A stretch of 64,000 nucleotides of DNA from Lacinutrix sp. WUR7 (GTDB lineage: Bacteria; Bacteroidota; Bacteroidia; Flavobacteriales; Flavobacteriaceae). Below the pieces are notes generated by a model. That model did no database searches, was not told the origin of the DNA, and saw only the letters and a list, made by a program, of their open reading frames with translations. The DNA is taken from NCBI RefSeq assembly GCF_016864015.1, contig NZ_CP045067.1:717001-781000 (forward strand), read 5' to 3'. Positions within the stretch are counted from its first letter, which is position 1; each line of letters starts with the position of its first letter. Made by a program: the position numbers and the translations under genes. Shown in pieces: positions 8,567 through 16,544 of the stretch.

Positions 8567-9982
8567 ATGCTTTACAACACCTTTTTTTTAAAACTCAGAA
8601 AACCTTCTATTTTATTGGTATTAGCATGTATATTATTTTACTATTCTTTTGCCTATAATTTAGTAAGAACAGATTACATAAAGCTAATTACACTGTATGT
8701 TGCTTTGTTTATTTTATTTTACAAACTGGTTAGTATTAACAAAAACAATTTTAAATTTTTAGCATGGACTGCCTTTATATTTCGAGCTATATTTATTCTT
8801 GCCATTCCTAATTTATCACAAGACTTTTATCGTTTTATTTGGGATGGACGCATGATACTAGAAGGTTTCAATCCGTATTTATACACACCAGAATCTTTTC
8901 TAACAAATAACGAATTACCCGTACATCAAGCCGAAGCATTATATGCAGGAATGGGAACCTTAAATGGAAGCCACTTTACTAACTATCCACCAATAAACCA
9001 GCTTTGTTTTGTGATTGCAGGAATCTTTGGAGGCAAAAGTATTTTAGGTGCTGCTATGGCTTTAAGGTTATTAATTATTGCTGCAGATTTTGGTACCCTT
9101 TACTTTGGAAAAAAGCTACTTGAAAAACTAAAACTGCCAGTACAAAATATTTTCTGGTACATTTTAAATCCTTTTATCATTATAGAACTTACGGGGAATT
9201 TACATTTTGAAGGTGTTATGATTTTCTTTTTAGTTTGGAGTTTATATCTACTGCATATTGGAAAATGGAAACAAGCAGCTGTGGTTTTTGCATGTTCGAT
9301 TTCGGTAAAACTAATTCCGTTGTTGTTTTTGCCTTTGTTATTTAAATATTTCAGGAAACCGATGGTCCTTTCTAGTGAAACGGAAAAATCTTCAGAAGAC
9401 ACAGGTGCTTCGACTGCGCTCAGCATGACAAGATTAATAACATTTTATAGTATTGTTGGTTTTACTACACTACTTCTATTTCTTCCTTTTTATTCTTCCG
9501 AATTTATAAACAACTATGCACAAACGGTTGGTTTATGGTTTCAGAATTTTGAATTTAACGCAAGTATTTATTACATCGCTAGAGAAATTGGCTATTGGTT
9601 TAGAGGCTATAACGAAATTGCAATTATTGGTAAAACCCTTCCTATTTTAGTACTCTTATTCGTTTTATATTTGGCGTTTTTCAAAAAGAATACCAGTACC
9701 AAACAACTCATACAATCGATGCTATTTGCATTTGCTTTTTACTTATTTTTAAGCACAACCATACATCCTTGGTATGTAGCAACCTTATTAATACTTTCTG
9801 TTTTTACCACTTATAAATTCCCGTTAGTTTGGAGTTTTGCTATCATTCTAAGTTACTTAGCATATATACAAATTGACAAAGCAGACAAGTCGGAAAACCT
9901 ATATATTATTGCATTAGAGTATCTTATTGTTTTTAGTGTATTTTTGTATGAGCTCATAAAAAGAAAATCTATTGAAAATTAA
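8567..9982 (+). CDS. Membrane mannosyltransferase-like GT-C glycosyltransferase
   Basis: 471 residues with about ten or more membrane helices. An early loop reads QDFYRFIWDGRMILEGFNPY, which matches the acidic catalytic loop of GT-C polyprenyl-phosphate-sugar-dependent mannosyltransferases (GT87/DUF2029-type). It would transfer a sugar from a lipid-linked donor on the outer side of the inner membrane, which fits with the DPM1-like gene at 5049. Residues about 267-288 (KSSEDTGASTALSM and flanks) are encoded by an interspersed repeat inserted in frame in a loop. The 3' end overlaps the hydrolase gene by 11 bases. Confidence 0.75.
   Translation: MLYNTFFLKLRKPSILLVLACILFYYSFAYNLVRTDYIKLITLYVALFILFYKLVSINKNNFKFLAWTAFIFRAIFILAIPNLSQDFYRFIWDGRMILEGFNPYLYTPESFLTNNELPVHQAEALYAGMGTLNGSHFTNYPPINQLCFVIAGIFGGKSILGAAMALRLLIIAADFGTLYFGKKLLEKLKLPVQNIFWYILNPFIIIELTGNLHFEGVMIFFLVWSLYLLHIGKWKQAAVVFACSISVKLIPLLFLPLLFKYFRKPMVLSSETEKSSEDTGASTALSMTRLITFYSIVGFTTLLLFLPFYSSEFINNYAQTVGLWFQNFEFNASIYYIAREIGYWFRGYNEIAIIGKTLPILVLLFVLYLAFFKKNTSTKQLIQSMLFAFAFYLFLSTTIHPWYVATLLILSVFTTYKFPLVWSFAIILSYLAYIQIDKADKSENLYIIALEYLIVFSVFLYELIKRKSIEN
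9365..9429 (+). repeat. Interspersed repeat embedded in frame in a coding region
   Basis: The right half contains TCGACTGCGCTC (9410-9421) followed by AGCATGAC. The same 12-mer occurs at 45318-45329 between two starch genes. The left half starts GTCCTTTCTAGTGAAACG and resembles, from memory, a common flavobacterial intergenic repeat. The ends form GTC...GAC. Here the element is translated as part of the glycosyltransferase. Confidence 0.6.
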
Positions 9983-10793
9983 TTTTAAAAAATTATTAAG
10001 ACGCTTTAAGCGAACTGTTGTAGCGTTGATATTGCTGTATCTCTTCTCGTTGGTGTTTTTATATTTTAAACAGGAACGCTTCTTTTTTAATCCGAAACAC
10101 TTAGAAAAAGATTATGTTTTTCAGTTTAAAGAACCTTTTGAAGAAGTAAATATTGAAGTAGAAAAAGATATTTTTTTAAACGCTGTTCTTTTTAAAGCGG
10201 AAGCACCTAAAGGAGTTATTTTATATTTTCATGGTAATGCAGGAGCGATACATGATTGGGGGAAACGCGCACATTTATTTTTAGAGAACAATTACGATGT
10301 GCTTTTTGTAGACTATAGAAATTACGGAAAAAGCGATGGCAATTATAGCAATAGCGATGCACTTTTACAAGATGCACAAAAAGTATACGAGTATACAAAA
10401 ATGCGTTATAGCGAAGACCAAATTACGGTTTTAGGATTTTCATTAGGCACAGGAATGGCGAGTTATGTAGCCTCAAAAAACAATCCGAAAATGCTGATCT
10501 TAAATGCACCTTATTATTCTTGGCAAACCTTAATTGCTGATGAGATTGCCCCTCCAGTACCTAAGTTTTTAATGCGTTATGATATACCTTCTTATCAATT
10601 TGTAAAAGCCGTAAAATGTCCGATACATATCTGTTATGGTACGCGAGATTTTTTAATAAATCCAGAAACGAATACCAAAAAACTAAAGGCTTTAAATCCT
10701 AAAAACATAACACTGCATCCAATTACAGACGCTGGACATAATGGTTTGCATATTACCAAAGCCTATTACGATTTGTTAAAAGTCATTCTTTAA
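9972..10793 (+). CDS. Membrane-anchored alpha/beta hydrolase
   Basis: 273 residues. One N-terminal membrane helix (about 15-31) is followed by an alpha/beta-hydrolase fold: YFHGNAGAIHDWG forms the oxyanion strand-loop, GFSLGTG is the nucleophile elbow (Ser), GTRDFLI supplies the Asp and DAGHNGL the His. It resembles the BEM46/ABHD13-type serine hydrolases; the substrate is unknown. The only usable start near the N-terminus is TTG at 9972, inside the last codons of the upstream gene, which suggests translational coupling. No ATG occurs before the membrane helix. Confidence 0.8.
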   Translation: MKINFKKLLRRFKRTVVALILLYLFSLVFLYFKQERFFFNPKHLEKDYVFQFKEPFEEVNIEVEKDIFLNAVLFKAEAPKGVILYFHGNAGAIHDWGKRAHLFLENNYDVLFVDYRNYGKSDGNYSNSDALLQDAQKVYEYTKMRYSEDQITVLGFSLGTGMASYVASKNNPKMLILNAPYYSWQTLIADEIAPPVPKFLMRYDIPSYQFVKAVKCPIHICYGTRDFLINPETNTKKLKALNPKNITLHPITDAGHNGLHITKAYYDLLKVIL

Positions 10794-10863
10794 AAAAGGT
10801 AAGATTTATTACAAACTAAAGAAACACGTTGGGTTGTGCTTCATTACCACAAACCACTAACCA

Positions 10864-10980
10864 ATGATTAAATTCTTTAGATTATTGAAACATAATTTTG
10901 TGAAACAAAATCGAATGTCCAGTGGACATTTGGTTGCCATAGCCGCTTGCGGACTTAAGACAAACAAAAACATAAATTAA
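10864..10980 (+). pseudogene. Truncated DUF6090-like start (38-codon ORF)
   Basis: ATG at 10864 reads MIKFFRLLKHNFVKQNR and stops at 10978-10980. The first six residues equal the start of the DUF6090 gene that begins at 10980, and the two reading frames touch as TAATG. It contains a hairpin (AATGTCC/GGACATT at about 10913). It may be a remnant of a second DUF6090 gene or a short leader peptide. Confidence 0.35.
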
Positions 10981-11744
10981 TGATAAAGTTTTTTAGAAAG
11001 ATTAGACAAAACTTACTTTCCGAAGGTAAAACTGGAAAATATTTTAAATATGCAATCGGCGAAATTGTACTTGTCGTGATTGGAATTTTGATTGCATTAC
11101 AAATCAATAATTGGAATATAAAAGTCAAAGAAAGAAATGCCGAAAGATTAAATCTTATTGCACTTAAAGAGGAATTTAAAGAAAACAAAAAAGAACTAAA
11201 TAATGTAATAGCTCTAAATGCCCAAATAATTACAGGTACAAAAAAAGTGATTCAGACATTTAAAGTTAGCACTCTAGATACAATTTCTGAACGAACAATT
11301 GCAATAAATATATCTGGAGCCCTTGCAAGAGAAATAAACTTTGTTCAAAGTTCAGGTGTGCTTTCTGAAATGTTAAGTTCAGGAGAATTAAAACTTATTC
11401 AAAATATCGAATTAAAACATCATCTTGCTGGATTTGGAAGTTGGATAGAACGAAATGAGCAACAGGAAAATGAAGTTAACCAATTTAGAAAAGACATTAC
11501 AACGCAAATCCTAAAATCAGGTAGTTTCAAAAAAATAATTACAGAGTTAGGTAGTCCGGATTTTAATTGGGAAACATCTTTAGATTCAGTAAATAATAAA
11601 TCGTTGTTTAATTCGATAAAGCTATTAAACCATCTAATCGTATTTAAATCGGCATCAGAAATGACGACCAGACAAATCTATGAGCCTTTAAGCAAAGAAG
11701 TTGATGCAATTTTAAAATTGATAAATTCTGAATTGAAAAAATAA
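10980..11744 (+). CDS. DUF6090 family membrane protein
   Basis: 254 residues. The N-terminus MIKFFRKIRQNLLSEGKTGK, then YFKYAIGEIVLVVIGILIAL and the closing NNWN are the signature of DUF6090, a family very common in Flavobacteriia: a short basic start, one membrane helix (about 22-42) and a helical, coiled-coil-like periplasmic part. Its function is unknown. It is the first gene of an accessory block whose members are separated by related linkers. Its ATG shares one base with the stop of a short upstream ORF. Confidence 0.8.
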   Translation: MIKFFRKIRQNLLSEGKTGKYFKYAIGEIVLVVIGILIALQINNWNIKVKERNAERLNLIALKEEFKENKKELNNVIALNAQIITGTKKVIQTFKVSTLDTISERTIAINISGALAREINFVQSSGVLSEMLSSGELKLIQNIELKHHLAGFGSWIERNEQQENEVNQFRKDITTQILKSGSFKKIITELGSPDFNWETSLDSVNNKSLFNSIKLLNHLIVFKSASEMTTRQIYEPLSKEVDAILKLINSELKK

Positions 11745-11771
11745 ATAACTTAAGACGTTTATAATTAATGT

Positions 11772-11843
11772 CTAGCCCTGGTCTACTTACGAAAATCCTT
11801 TCGGATTTTCTATTCGGTTTTTATTTGCTAAATTAGGTGTTTA
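11772..11843 (+). repeat. Cassette linker repeat R1 (hairpin plus promoter-like end)
   Basis: The shared core starts CTACTTACGAAAATCC. It contains a perfect 8-bp hairpin (GAAAATCC 11791-11798, loop TTTC, GGATTTTC 11803-11810) and ends TTTATTTGCTAAATTAG, a near -7 box. Related to R2 at 12897 and R3 at 13990. Confidence 0.7.
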
Positions 11844-11884
11844 AGCCACGCAACAAAACATATACAAAACCTTTGGCAACAATT

Positions 11885-12874
11885 ATGAAAAACAAAATTA
11901 CAATCATAATACTTCTTCTATTTACGATACATAGTTTTGGGCAAAACCGTATGTATGTATCAGCAGAAAGCGGGTTAAATGTAAGAGACAAACCTTCTTT
12001 GGAATCTAATAAAACTTATCATCTTCCTAATAATACTATGGTTATGATTTCAAAAAGAACTGGAATCAAAATGACTATAATTGATAAAGGGGAAAAAATT
12101 ATTGGAGAATGGATAAAAATAAGAAGTTTTGACAACAACCAAAATCAAGGTTATGTTTTTGGAGGTTTTTTAACAACAGAACAACCTGACATATGGTATT
12201 CTGGAAAGGAAGCATATTACAAAACTTACGACTATGATAATCAACAAGAAGGAACATTTGAGTCTAATAGCGGTTCTGAAAAATATTTGAATAAAAACTT
12301 ACCAATTATTCAACCAAATATAGAGATATTAAACGCTAAGGAGTTTCCTTACTTTTTAAATCCACAAAATAGAGAAATTGTACTTTTCGAAAATCACAAA
12401 CTGAATGATTTAAAGCCAGTTGGGATACTAAAGAATTTAACTCAAGTTAGAATTGATTCTACTTTTTATAAACTCAAATTTAAAGATTTAACAAATTGTG
12501 TTTGGAATAGGATCAATATCAATGGGGAATATTACTATACCGATATAGATATTCACGACTTTTCTATGTCGAGAGAATTAGTAAATCTAAATCAGAAAGT
12601 TGAAATCGTTGGTCAATATGATGGTTATGACGGAGCATATCATTTAGGATATCCAGAATATTTTTTTTTGATTTTTACTGACAATAATAACAAAGTAATC
12701 CACAAAACGAAAGTTCTTGAATTCTATCTAAATAATGAATTTGCAATGGATGAAGATATATTAAAATTAAACTGGAATGAAAAAAATAATTCCTATGAAA
12801 TCACATTAATTGGACATCAAGAAAAAATAAGAATTAAATGGAATGGTAAAACATCGGAAATAAAAAAACTTTAG
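11885..12874 (+). CDS. Secreted SH3-domain protein
   Basis: 329 residues from ATG at 11885. The frame opens upstream at a GTG (11837), but that lies in the linker repeat and precedes a clean signal peptide (MKNKITIIILLLFTIHSFGQ), so the ATG is chosen. Mature residues about 22-100 form a bacterial SH3-type domain: YVSAESGLNVRDKPS and WIKIRSF...GYVFGGFL. The remaining 230 residues hold aromatic- and charge-rich beta segments without a recognised family. It is expected to be periplasmic. It is one of the isolated genes of the accessory block, flanked by linkers R1 and R2. Confidence 0.75.
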   Translation: MKNKITIIILLLFTIHSFGQNRMYVSAESGLNVRDKPSLESNKTYHLPNNTMVMISKRTGIKMTIIDKGEKIIGEWIKIRSFDNNQNQGYVFGGFLTTEQPDIWYSGKEAYYKTYDYDNQQEGTFESNSGSEKYLNKNLPIIQPNIEILNAKEFPYFLNPQNREIVLFENHKLNDLKPVGILKNLTQVRIDSTFYKLKFKDLTNCVWNRININGEYYYTDIDIHDFSMSRELVNLNQKVEIVGQYDGYDGAYHLGYPEYFFLIFTDNNNKVIHKTKVLEFYLNNEFAMDEDILKLNWNEKNNSYEITLIGHQEKIRIKWNGKTSEIKKL

Positions 12875-12896
12875 GCAACAACGCACATAATCCATT

Positions 12897-12966
12897 GCTA
12901 GTCCTAGCCTACTTACGAAAACCCTCACGGACTTTCTATCTGTAATTTATTTACTAACTTTAGTAA
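12897..12966 (+). repeat. Cassette linker repeat R2
   Basis: Aligns with R1: GCCTACTTACGAAAACCC, an imperfect hairpin (GAAAnnCC/GGnnTTTC), then ATTTATTTACTAACTTTAG. It follows the SH3 gene directly. Confidence 0.65.
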
Positions 12967-13072
12967 CAAAACCATACATCACTAGCACAAATTACCAACA
13001 AAATCAGATATTAGACAGAAATGTCGTAAAAATGTCGCAATTAAACCGTTATCAACTATACCCTTTCAGACT

Positions 13073-13080
13073 TAGATTTG
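13073..13080 (+). promoter_or_regulatory. -7 box TAGATTTG for the HTH gene
   Basis: Perfect TAnnTTTG match 24 bases before the ATG at 13105. Two ATGTCG half-sites spaced 11 bp (13021 and 13032) lie upstream and an inverted AGACAT lies just after the box, which suggests autoregulation. Confidence 0.5.
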
Positions 13081-13104
13081 TGAGACATTTTTAAAAGATA
13101 AACT

Positions 13105-13668
13105 ATGAATGAAATAGGTAAGAAAGTCAAAGAAGCACGAAAGATGAAAGGTCTTTCTCAAGAAGAATTGGCAGATTTAGCAAAAATTAATCTGAGAACT
13201 ATTCAAAGAATTGAAACCAATCAAAATGAACCTCGAGGAAAAACACTCCATCTAATTTGCGAAGTATTAGAAATAAACGCCGAGGATATTCTGGATTATG
13301 GAAAAACGAATGATAACAATTTTTTGATCTATTTTCATCTTTCCGTTCTCACTTTTTTATTTATTCCTATTGGTAACATTATATTACCATTGATTTTATG
13401 GTTAACCAAAAAAGATAAAATTATTGGATTAAAAAATATTGGCGCGAACGTTTTAAACTTTCAAATTATTTGGACTTTCGTAACATCTACAATAGTTATT
13501 GGATACGCATTTTTGAAAATAATGCATTATGAAACATTTAGTTCCTTAGGTTATATTATTATTGGTTTATACCTTTTAAATATAATTATACCAATCATAT
13601 CGGTAATCAAAATAAGAAAGAACAACTTTCAGAAAACCTATCCATCGTTAATTCAAATCATAAAATAA
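13105..13668 (+). CDS. XRE-type HTH regulator fused to membrane domain
   Basis: 187 residues. Residues 1-62 are a Cro/CI helix-turn-helix: GLSQEELADLAKINLRTIQR, then IETNQNEPRG. Residues about 75-185 carry four hydrophobic segments resembling the DUF4870 membrane domain (FHLSVLTFLFIPIGNIILPL). This HTH-membrane arrangement is common in Flavobacteriia; such proteins may regulate from the membrane. A -7 box lies upstream with possible operator half-sites. The small membrane gene 10 bases downstream is probably co-transcribed. Confidence 0.8.
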   Translation: MNEIGKKVKEARKMKGLSQEELADLAKINLRTIQRIETNQNEPRGKTLHLICEVLEINAEDILDYGKTNDNNFLIYFHLSVLTFLFIPIGNIILPLILWLTKKDKIIGLKNIGANVLNFQIIWTFVTSTIVIGYAFLKIMHYETFSSLGYIIIGLYLLNIIIPIISVIKIRKNNFQKTYPSLIQIIK

Positions 13669-13678
13669 TATTTGATAA

Positions 13679-13957
13679 ATGAAAAATAAAATATTTATCC
13701 ACACTAGTTTTATAGGCTCATTAATATTCTCAATAATTGGTACCGTTTTAAAATTAGACAACCATTCAATTTTCGCTAATTCTTTTTTAATAATAGGAGT
13801 GATTTTAACTTTTATATTTTTAACCCTTGGAGTCCTGGAGATAAACAAATCCAAAAAACTAAGTACAAAACAAAAAACATTATGGACAATAGGTTTAATT
13901 GCTTTTTTAAATATTGGTTCGATAATCTATTATTTTATAGGAAGAAAACGAGTTTAA
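13679..13957 (+). CDS. Small multi-helix membrane protein
   Basis: 92 residues with three predicted membrane helices (about 7-25, 35-55, 70-88) ending in a basic GRKRV tail. No recognised catalytic motif. It follows the HTH-membrane gene by 10 bases, so the pair is likely one transcript and one functional unit. It is the last member of the accessory block before linker R3. Confidence 0.6.
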   Translation: MKNKIFIHTSFIGSLIFSIIGTVLKLDNHSIFANSFLIIGVILTFIFLTLGVLEINKSKKLSTKQKTLWTIGLIAFLNIGSIIYYFIGRKRV

Positions 13958-13989
13958 CATCAGATACAAACTACGTGTGTATTTTGTAC

Positions 13990-14083
13990 TTGGTTCTCGC
14001 CTACTCCCGAAAATCCTAGTAAACTTTCTACTTGCCTGCCAACAGGAAAGTTCGGTTTTAATTTGCTAAATTAGATGCTTAAA
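13990..14083 (+). repeat. Cassette linker repeat R3 (with insertion)
   Basis: Aligns with R1/R2: GCCTACTCCCGAAAATCC, ACTTTCTA, then GTTCGGTTTTAATTTGC and TAAATTAG. An extra block of about 20 bases (with CCTGCCAACAGG, itself hairpin-forming) is inserted after TTTCTA. Confidence 0.65.
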
Positions 14084-14167
14084 CAAAAACAGAGGCGAAA
14101 ATGACACCTCTTATTCTAAATTGAATAAAAGCGATTGCAATCCCAATATTCAAACCAAAACCCCAAA

Positions 14168-14731
14168 ATGCTAATAGACAAAATTCTTGATCAGATTTAT
14201 GTACTTCCGGAGACTTCCAAACAGGTTTTAAAAAGCCACATTAGTGAAGTAAAGTTTCCAAAAGGACATGTTTTATTTAAAGCAAATAAAGTGGAGTCCA
14301 GCATTTATTTTATCAAAAAAGGAATAGCAAGAGCCTATGCATATTCCGAGGATAATGAAATTACTTTCTGGTTTGGTAAAGAAGGTGATCCTATTGTTTC
14401 GATGCAAAGTTATGTCAATACTAAAAAAGGATATGAAGATGTAGCATTATTGGAAGATTGCGAACTCTACGAATTAATAACAGAAAAACTTCAAAAGCTC
14501 TTTTTAGAAGATATTCACATGGCCAATTGGGGAAGAAAATTTGCAGAATTTGAACTTATTAAATCCGAAGAACGACTTATCGCTTTACAATTTAATACTG
14601 CAACCGATAGATATATAGCACTTCTTAAAAATCATCCTAGCATTATTCAACGTGTGCAACTAAAGCACATTGCTTCCTATTTAGGTATTACCCAAGTTAG
14701 TTTAAGTAGAATTAGAGCGGAAATACAATAA
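14168..14731 (+). CDS. Crp/Fnr family transcriptional regulator
   Basis: 187 residues from ATG at 14168; a TTG extension to 14135 is possible but unneeded. The N-terminal half is a cyclic-nucleotide-binding-like beta barrel (FPKGHVLFKANKVESSIYFI). The C-terminal HTH ends QLKHIASYLGITQVSLSRIR, typical of flavobacterial Crp-like regulators. No Fnr-type cysteine cluster is present, so an effector ligand rather than oxygen sensing is likely. The genes that follow in the same direction (DJ-1/PfpI, ACT, SMR) are the likely targets. Confidence 0.85.
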   Translation: MLIDKILDQIYVLPETSKQVLKSHISEVKFPKGHVLFKANKVESSIYFIKKGIARAYAYSEDNEITFWFGKEGDPIVSMQSYVNTKKGYEDVALLEDCELYELITEKLQKLFLEDIHMANWGRKFAEFELIKSEERLIALQFNTATDRYIALLKNHPSIIQRVQLKHIASYLGITQVSLSRIRAEIQ

Positions 14732-14929
14732 GATTTCTTTTTTATCATTTGTTAAATGGTTTCTCCCTAATCTTTAAGAATTTTGCCTTGTTGCATTATT
14801 CTTCCTTTGAAGCTGAAAAATTCTTTTCACTTTTCAAGAAATGGGAATAATCTAAAAAAATAATTTTAAAATATAATAGATATGTCATAGATTACAAAAA
14901 TTAAAACGCCGCTTTTCTTATCCTTATTT

Positions 14930-15715
14930 ATGGTGCTGCTTATGAGCTGTAATACCAAAAACAAATCAGATAATTCTATTGCAAAAGCAGATGAAAAAGT
15001 AGCAGAACAAACGGAAGCCAAAGCATTAAAAAAAATATTATTTGTAGTTACCAGTCATAGTGAAAAAGGAAATACAGGAAATAAAACGGGATATTATCTA
15101 GGAGAAGTTTCGCATCCTTGGGATGTATTACACACTGCTGGCTATGAAATAGATTTTGTGAGTCCGAAAGGTGGAAAAGCTCCCGTAGACGCATTTGATA
15201 TGACGGATGCCATTAATAAAAAATTTTGGGATAACGATGTGTATCGCAATAAAATTGAAAACACAAAAACACCGAAGGAGGTCAATCCGGAAGATTATAT
15301 AGCCATTCATTATGCAGGTGGTCACGGAGCGATGTGGGATTTTGCAGATAACACCGCGCTTGCCGAGATTGCAAAGCAGATTTATGAAAACAATGGTGTT
15401 GTGAGTGCTGTATGTCATGGACCTGCTGGACTTGTAAATATTAAATTAAGTAATGGATCGTATTTAGTAGATGGCAAAAAAGTAAATGCCTTTACTAATG
15501 AGGAAGAGGTTAAAGTAAAACTAGAAGATGTAGTTCCTTTTTTACTAGAAGATACCTTGATTACTCGTGGTGCTATTTTTGAAAAATCTGCGCCTTTTAC
15601 TAAACACGTGGTAACCGACCAAAGATTAATAACGGGTCAAAACCCACAATCTGCACATAGTGTTGGGGAGGCTACCTTAAAAGAACTACAAAGACTAACT
15701 AAAAGCACAAAATAG
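14930..15715 (+). CDS. DJ-1/PfpI (Hsp31-like) lipoprotein, N-terminus disrupted
   Basis: 261 residues from ATG at 14930. DJ-1/PfpI superfamily: HYAGGHGAMWDF and the nucleophile elbow AVCHGPAG (Cys-His) fit Hsp31-like glyoxalase/deglycase-type enzymes or type-1 amidotransferase homologues. The lipobox LMSC lies only a few residues after this ATG. In the same frame an upstream ATG (14882) would give a full lipoprotein signal, but its third codon is TAG (14888-14890), followed by ITKIKTPLFLSLFMVLLMSC. So either a nonsense mutation has cut the signal peptide or a rare ATT start (14891) is used. The ACT gene begins right after the stop. Confidence 0.75.
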   Translation: MVLLMSCNTKNKSDNSIAKADEKVAEQTEAKALKKILFVVTSHSEKGNTGNKTGYYLGEVSHPWDVLHTAGYEIDFVSPKGGKAPVDAFDMTDAINKKFWDNDVYRNKIENTKTPKEVNPEDYIAIHYAGGHGAMWDFADNTALAEIAKQIYENNGVVSAVCHGPAGLVNIKLSNGSYLVDGKKVNAFTNEEEVKVKLEDVVPFLLEDTLITRGAIFEKSAPFTKHVVTDQRLITGQNPQSAHSVGEATLKELQRLTKSTK

Positions 15716-16108
15716 ATGAACGGAGAAACAAACTTAGACACGCTTTTAAAATCCATGAAACCGAAACACAATATTGGTGAATATGTATTTTGCAAAACAG
15801 ATAATTTGGAGCAAATAAATTGGAGCCAAGTTGTAATGACTTTTAAAGAGGAAGAAAGCACTACCATTATTGCTAAAAAGAAAGTTGCAGACCAACTAAA
15901 TCTAGACTATTCGTTTATTGCTTCCTGGATTACACTTACCGCACATTCTTCTTTAAAGGCAGTAGGTTTAACAGCGGCTTTTGCTAGTGCTTTAACCAAA
16001 AAAAATATTAGTTGTAATGTAGTTGCTGCGTTTTACCACGACCATATTTTTGTCGATAAAAAAGACACCGAAAAAGCAATGGAAGTTTTAAATGCCTTTT
16101 CAAAATAG
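15716..16108 (+). CDS. ACT-domain protein (DUF2241-type)
   Basis: 130 residues with two ACT-like halves. The second reads WITLTAHSSLKAVGLTAAFA, then the FYHDHIFV stretch typical of small standalone ACT proteins. ACT domains usually bind amino acids or other small ligands; the role here is unknown. It starts at the base after the DJ-1/PfpI stop codon and is followed by the SMR gene, so the three form an operon. Confidence 0.75.
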   Translation: MNGETNLDTLLKSMKPKHNIGEYVFCKTDNLEQINWSQVVMTFKEEESTTIIAKKKVADQLNLDYSFIASWITLTAHSSLKAVGLTAAFASALTKKNISCNVVAAFYHDHIFVDKKDTEKAMEVLNAFSK

Positions 16109-16115
16109 AGAACAA

Positions 16116-16442
16116 ATGAATTGGATACTCCTAATTATTGCTGGTCTTTTTGAAGTCGCATTTGCTTTTTGTTTAGGAAAAACAAAAGATGCCACAGGAA
16201 ATGAAATGTATTTATGGTATATCGGTTTTTTCATTTCGCTTTTCATTAGTATGGGACTTTTAATGAAGGCTACACAAAGTTTACCTATTGGAACTGCCTA
16301 TGCCGTTTGGACAGGAATTGGAGCGGTCGGAACCGTTTTACTTGGTATTCTGGTGTTTAAAGAACCGGTGAATTTTCTTCGCATATTTTTTATTACCACT
16401 TTAATTTGTTCCATTATTGGACTGAAAGTAGTTTCGCATTAA
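16116..16442 (+). CDS. SMR family exporter (SugE/Gdx-like)
   Basis: 108 residues from ATG at 16116, chosen because it gives MNWILLIIAGLFEVAFAF, with the essential membrane Glu at position 13. An earlier ATG (16092) overlaps the upstream gene and adds eight polar residues. Four membrane helices are visible, and AVWTGIGAVGT is the motif of the SugE/Gdx branch, which exports guanidinium or quaternary cations by proton exchange as a dimer. It is the last gene of the Crp-linked group; a long hairpin terminator follows. Confidence 0.85.
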   Translation: MNWILLIIAGLFEVAFAFCLGKTKDATGNEMYLWYIGFFISLFISMGLLMKATQSLPIGTAYAVWTGIGAVGTVLLGILVFKEPVNFLRIFFITTLICSIIGLKVVSH

Positions 16443-16451
16443 AACATAAAT

Positions 16452-16505
16452 AAACCCAATCCATATAATTTCACATCGAAAAAGTATGGATTAGGTTTGA
16501 TTTTG
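16452..16505. terminator. Bidirectional terminator hairpin
   Basis: Arms 16452-16465 (AAACCCAATCCATA) and 16485-16498 (TATGGATTAGGTTT) pair over 14 bases with one mismatch. It lies between the convergent SMR and DUF155 genes. Confidence 0.75.
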
Positions 16506-16544
16506 TTTCCTTTTTAAAATAGTTCCGAAAGGTTAAAAACGCTA

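Noticed and set aside
10820-14134. Classic integron with attC sites
   Set aside because: No tyrosine integrase in the window, and the linkers do not show the paired RYYYAAC/GTTRRRY boxes; some partial GTTGGGT matches are by themselves not enough.
14135-14167. TTG start extending the Crp/Fnr protein
   Set aside because: The in-frame ATG at 14168 gives the normal family start; the extension is low-complexity Gln/Asn.
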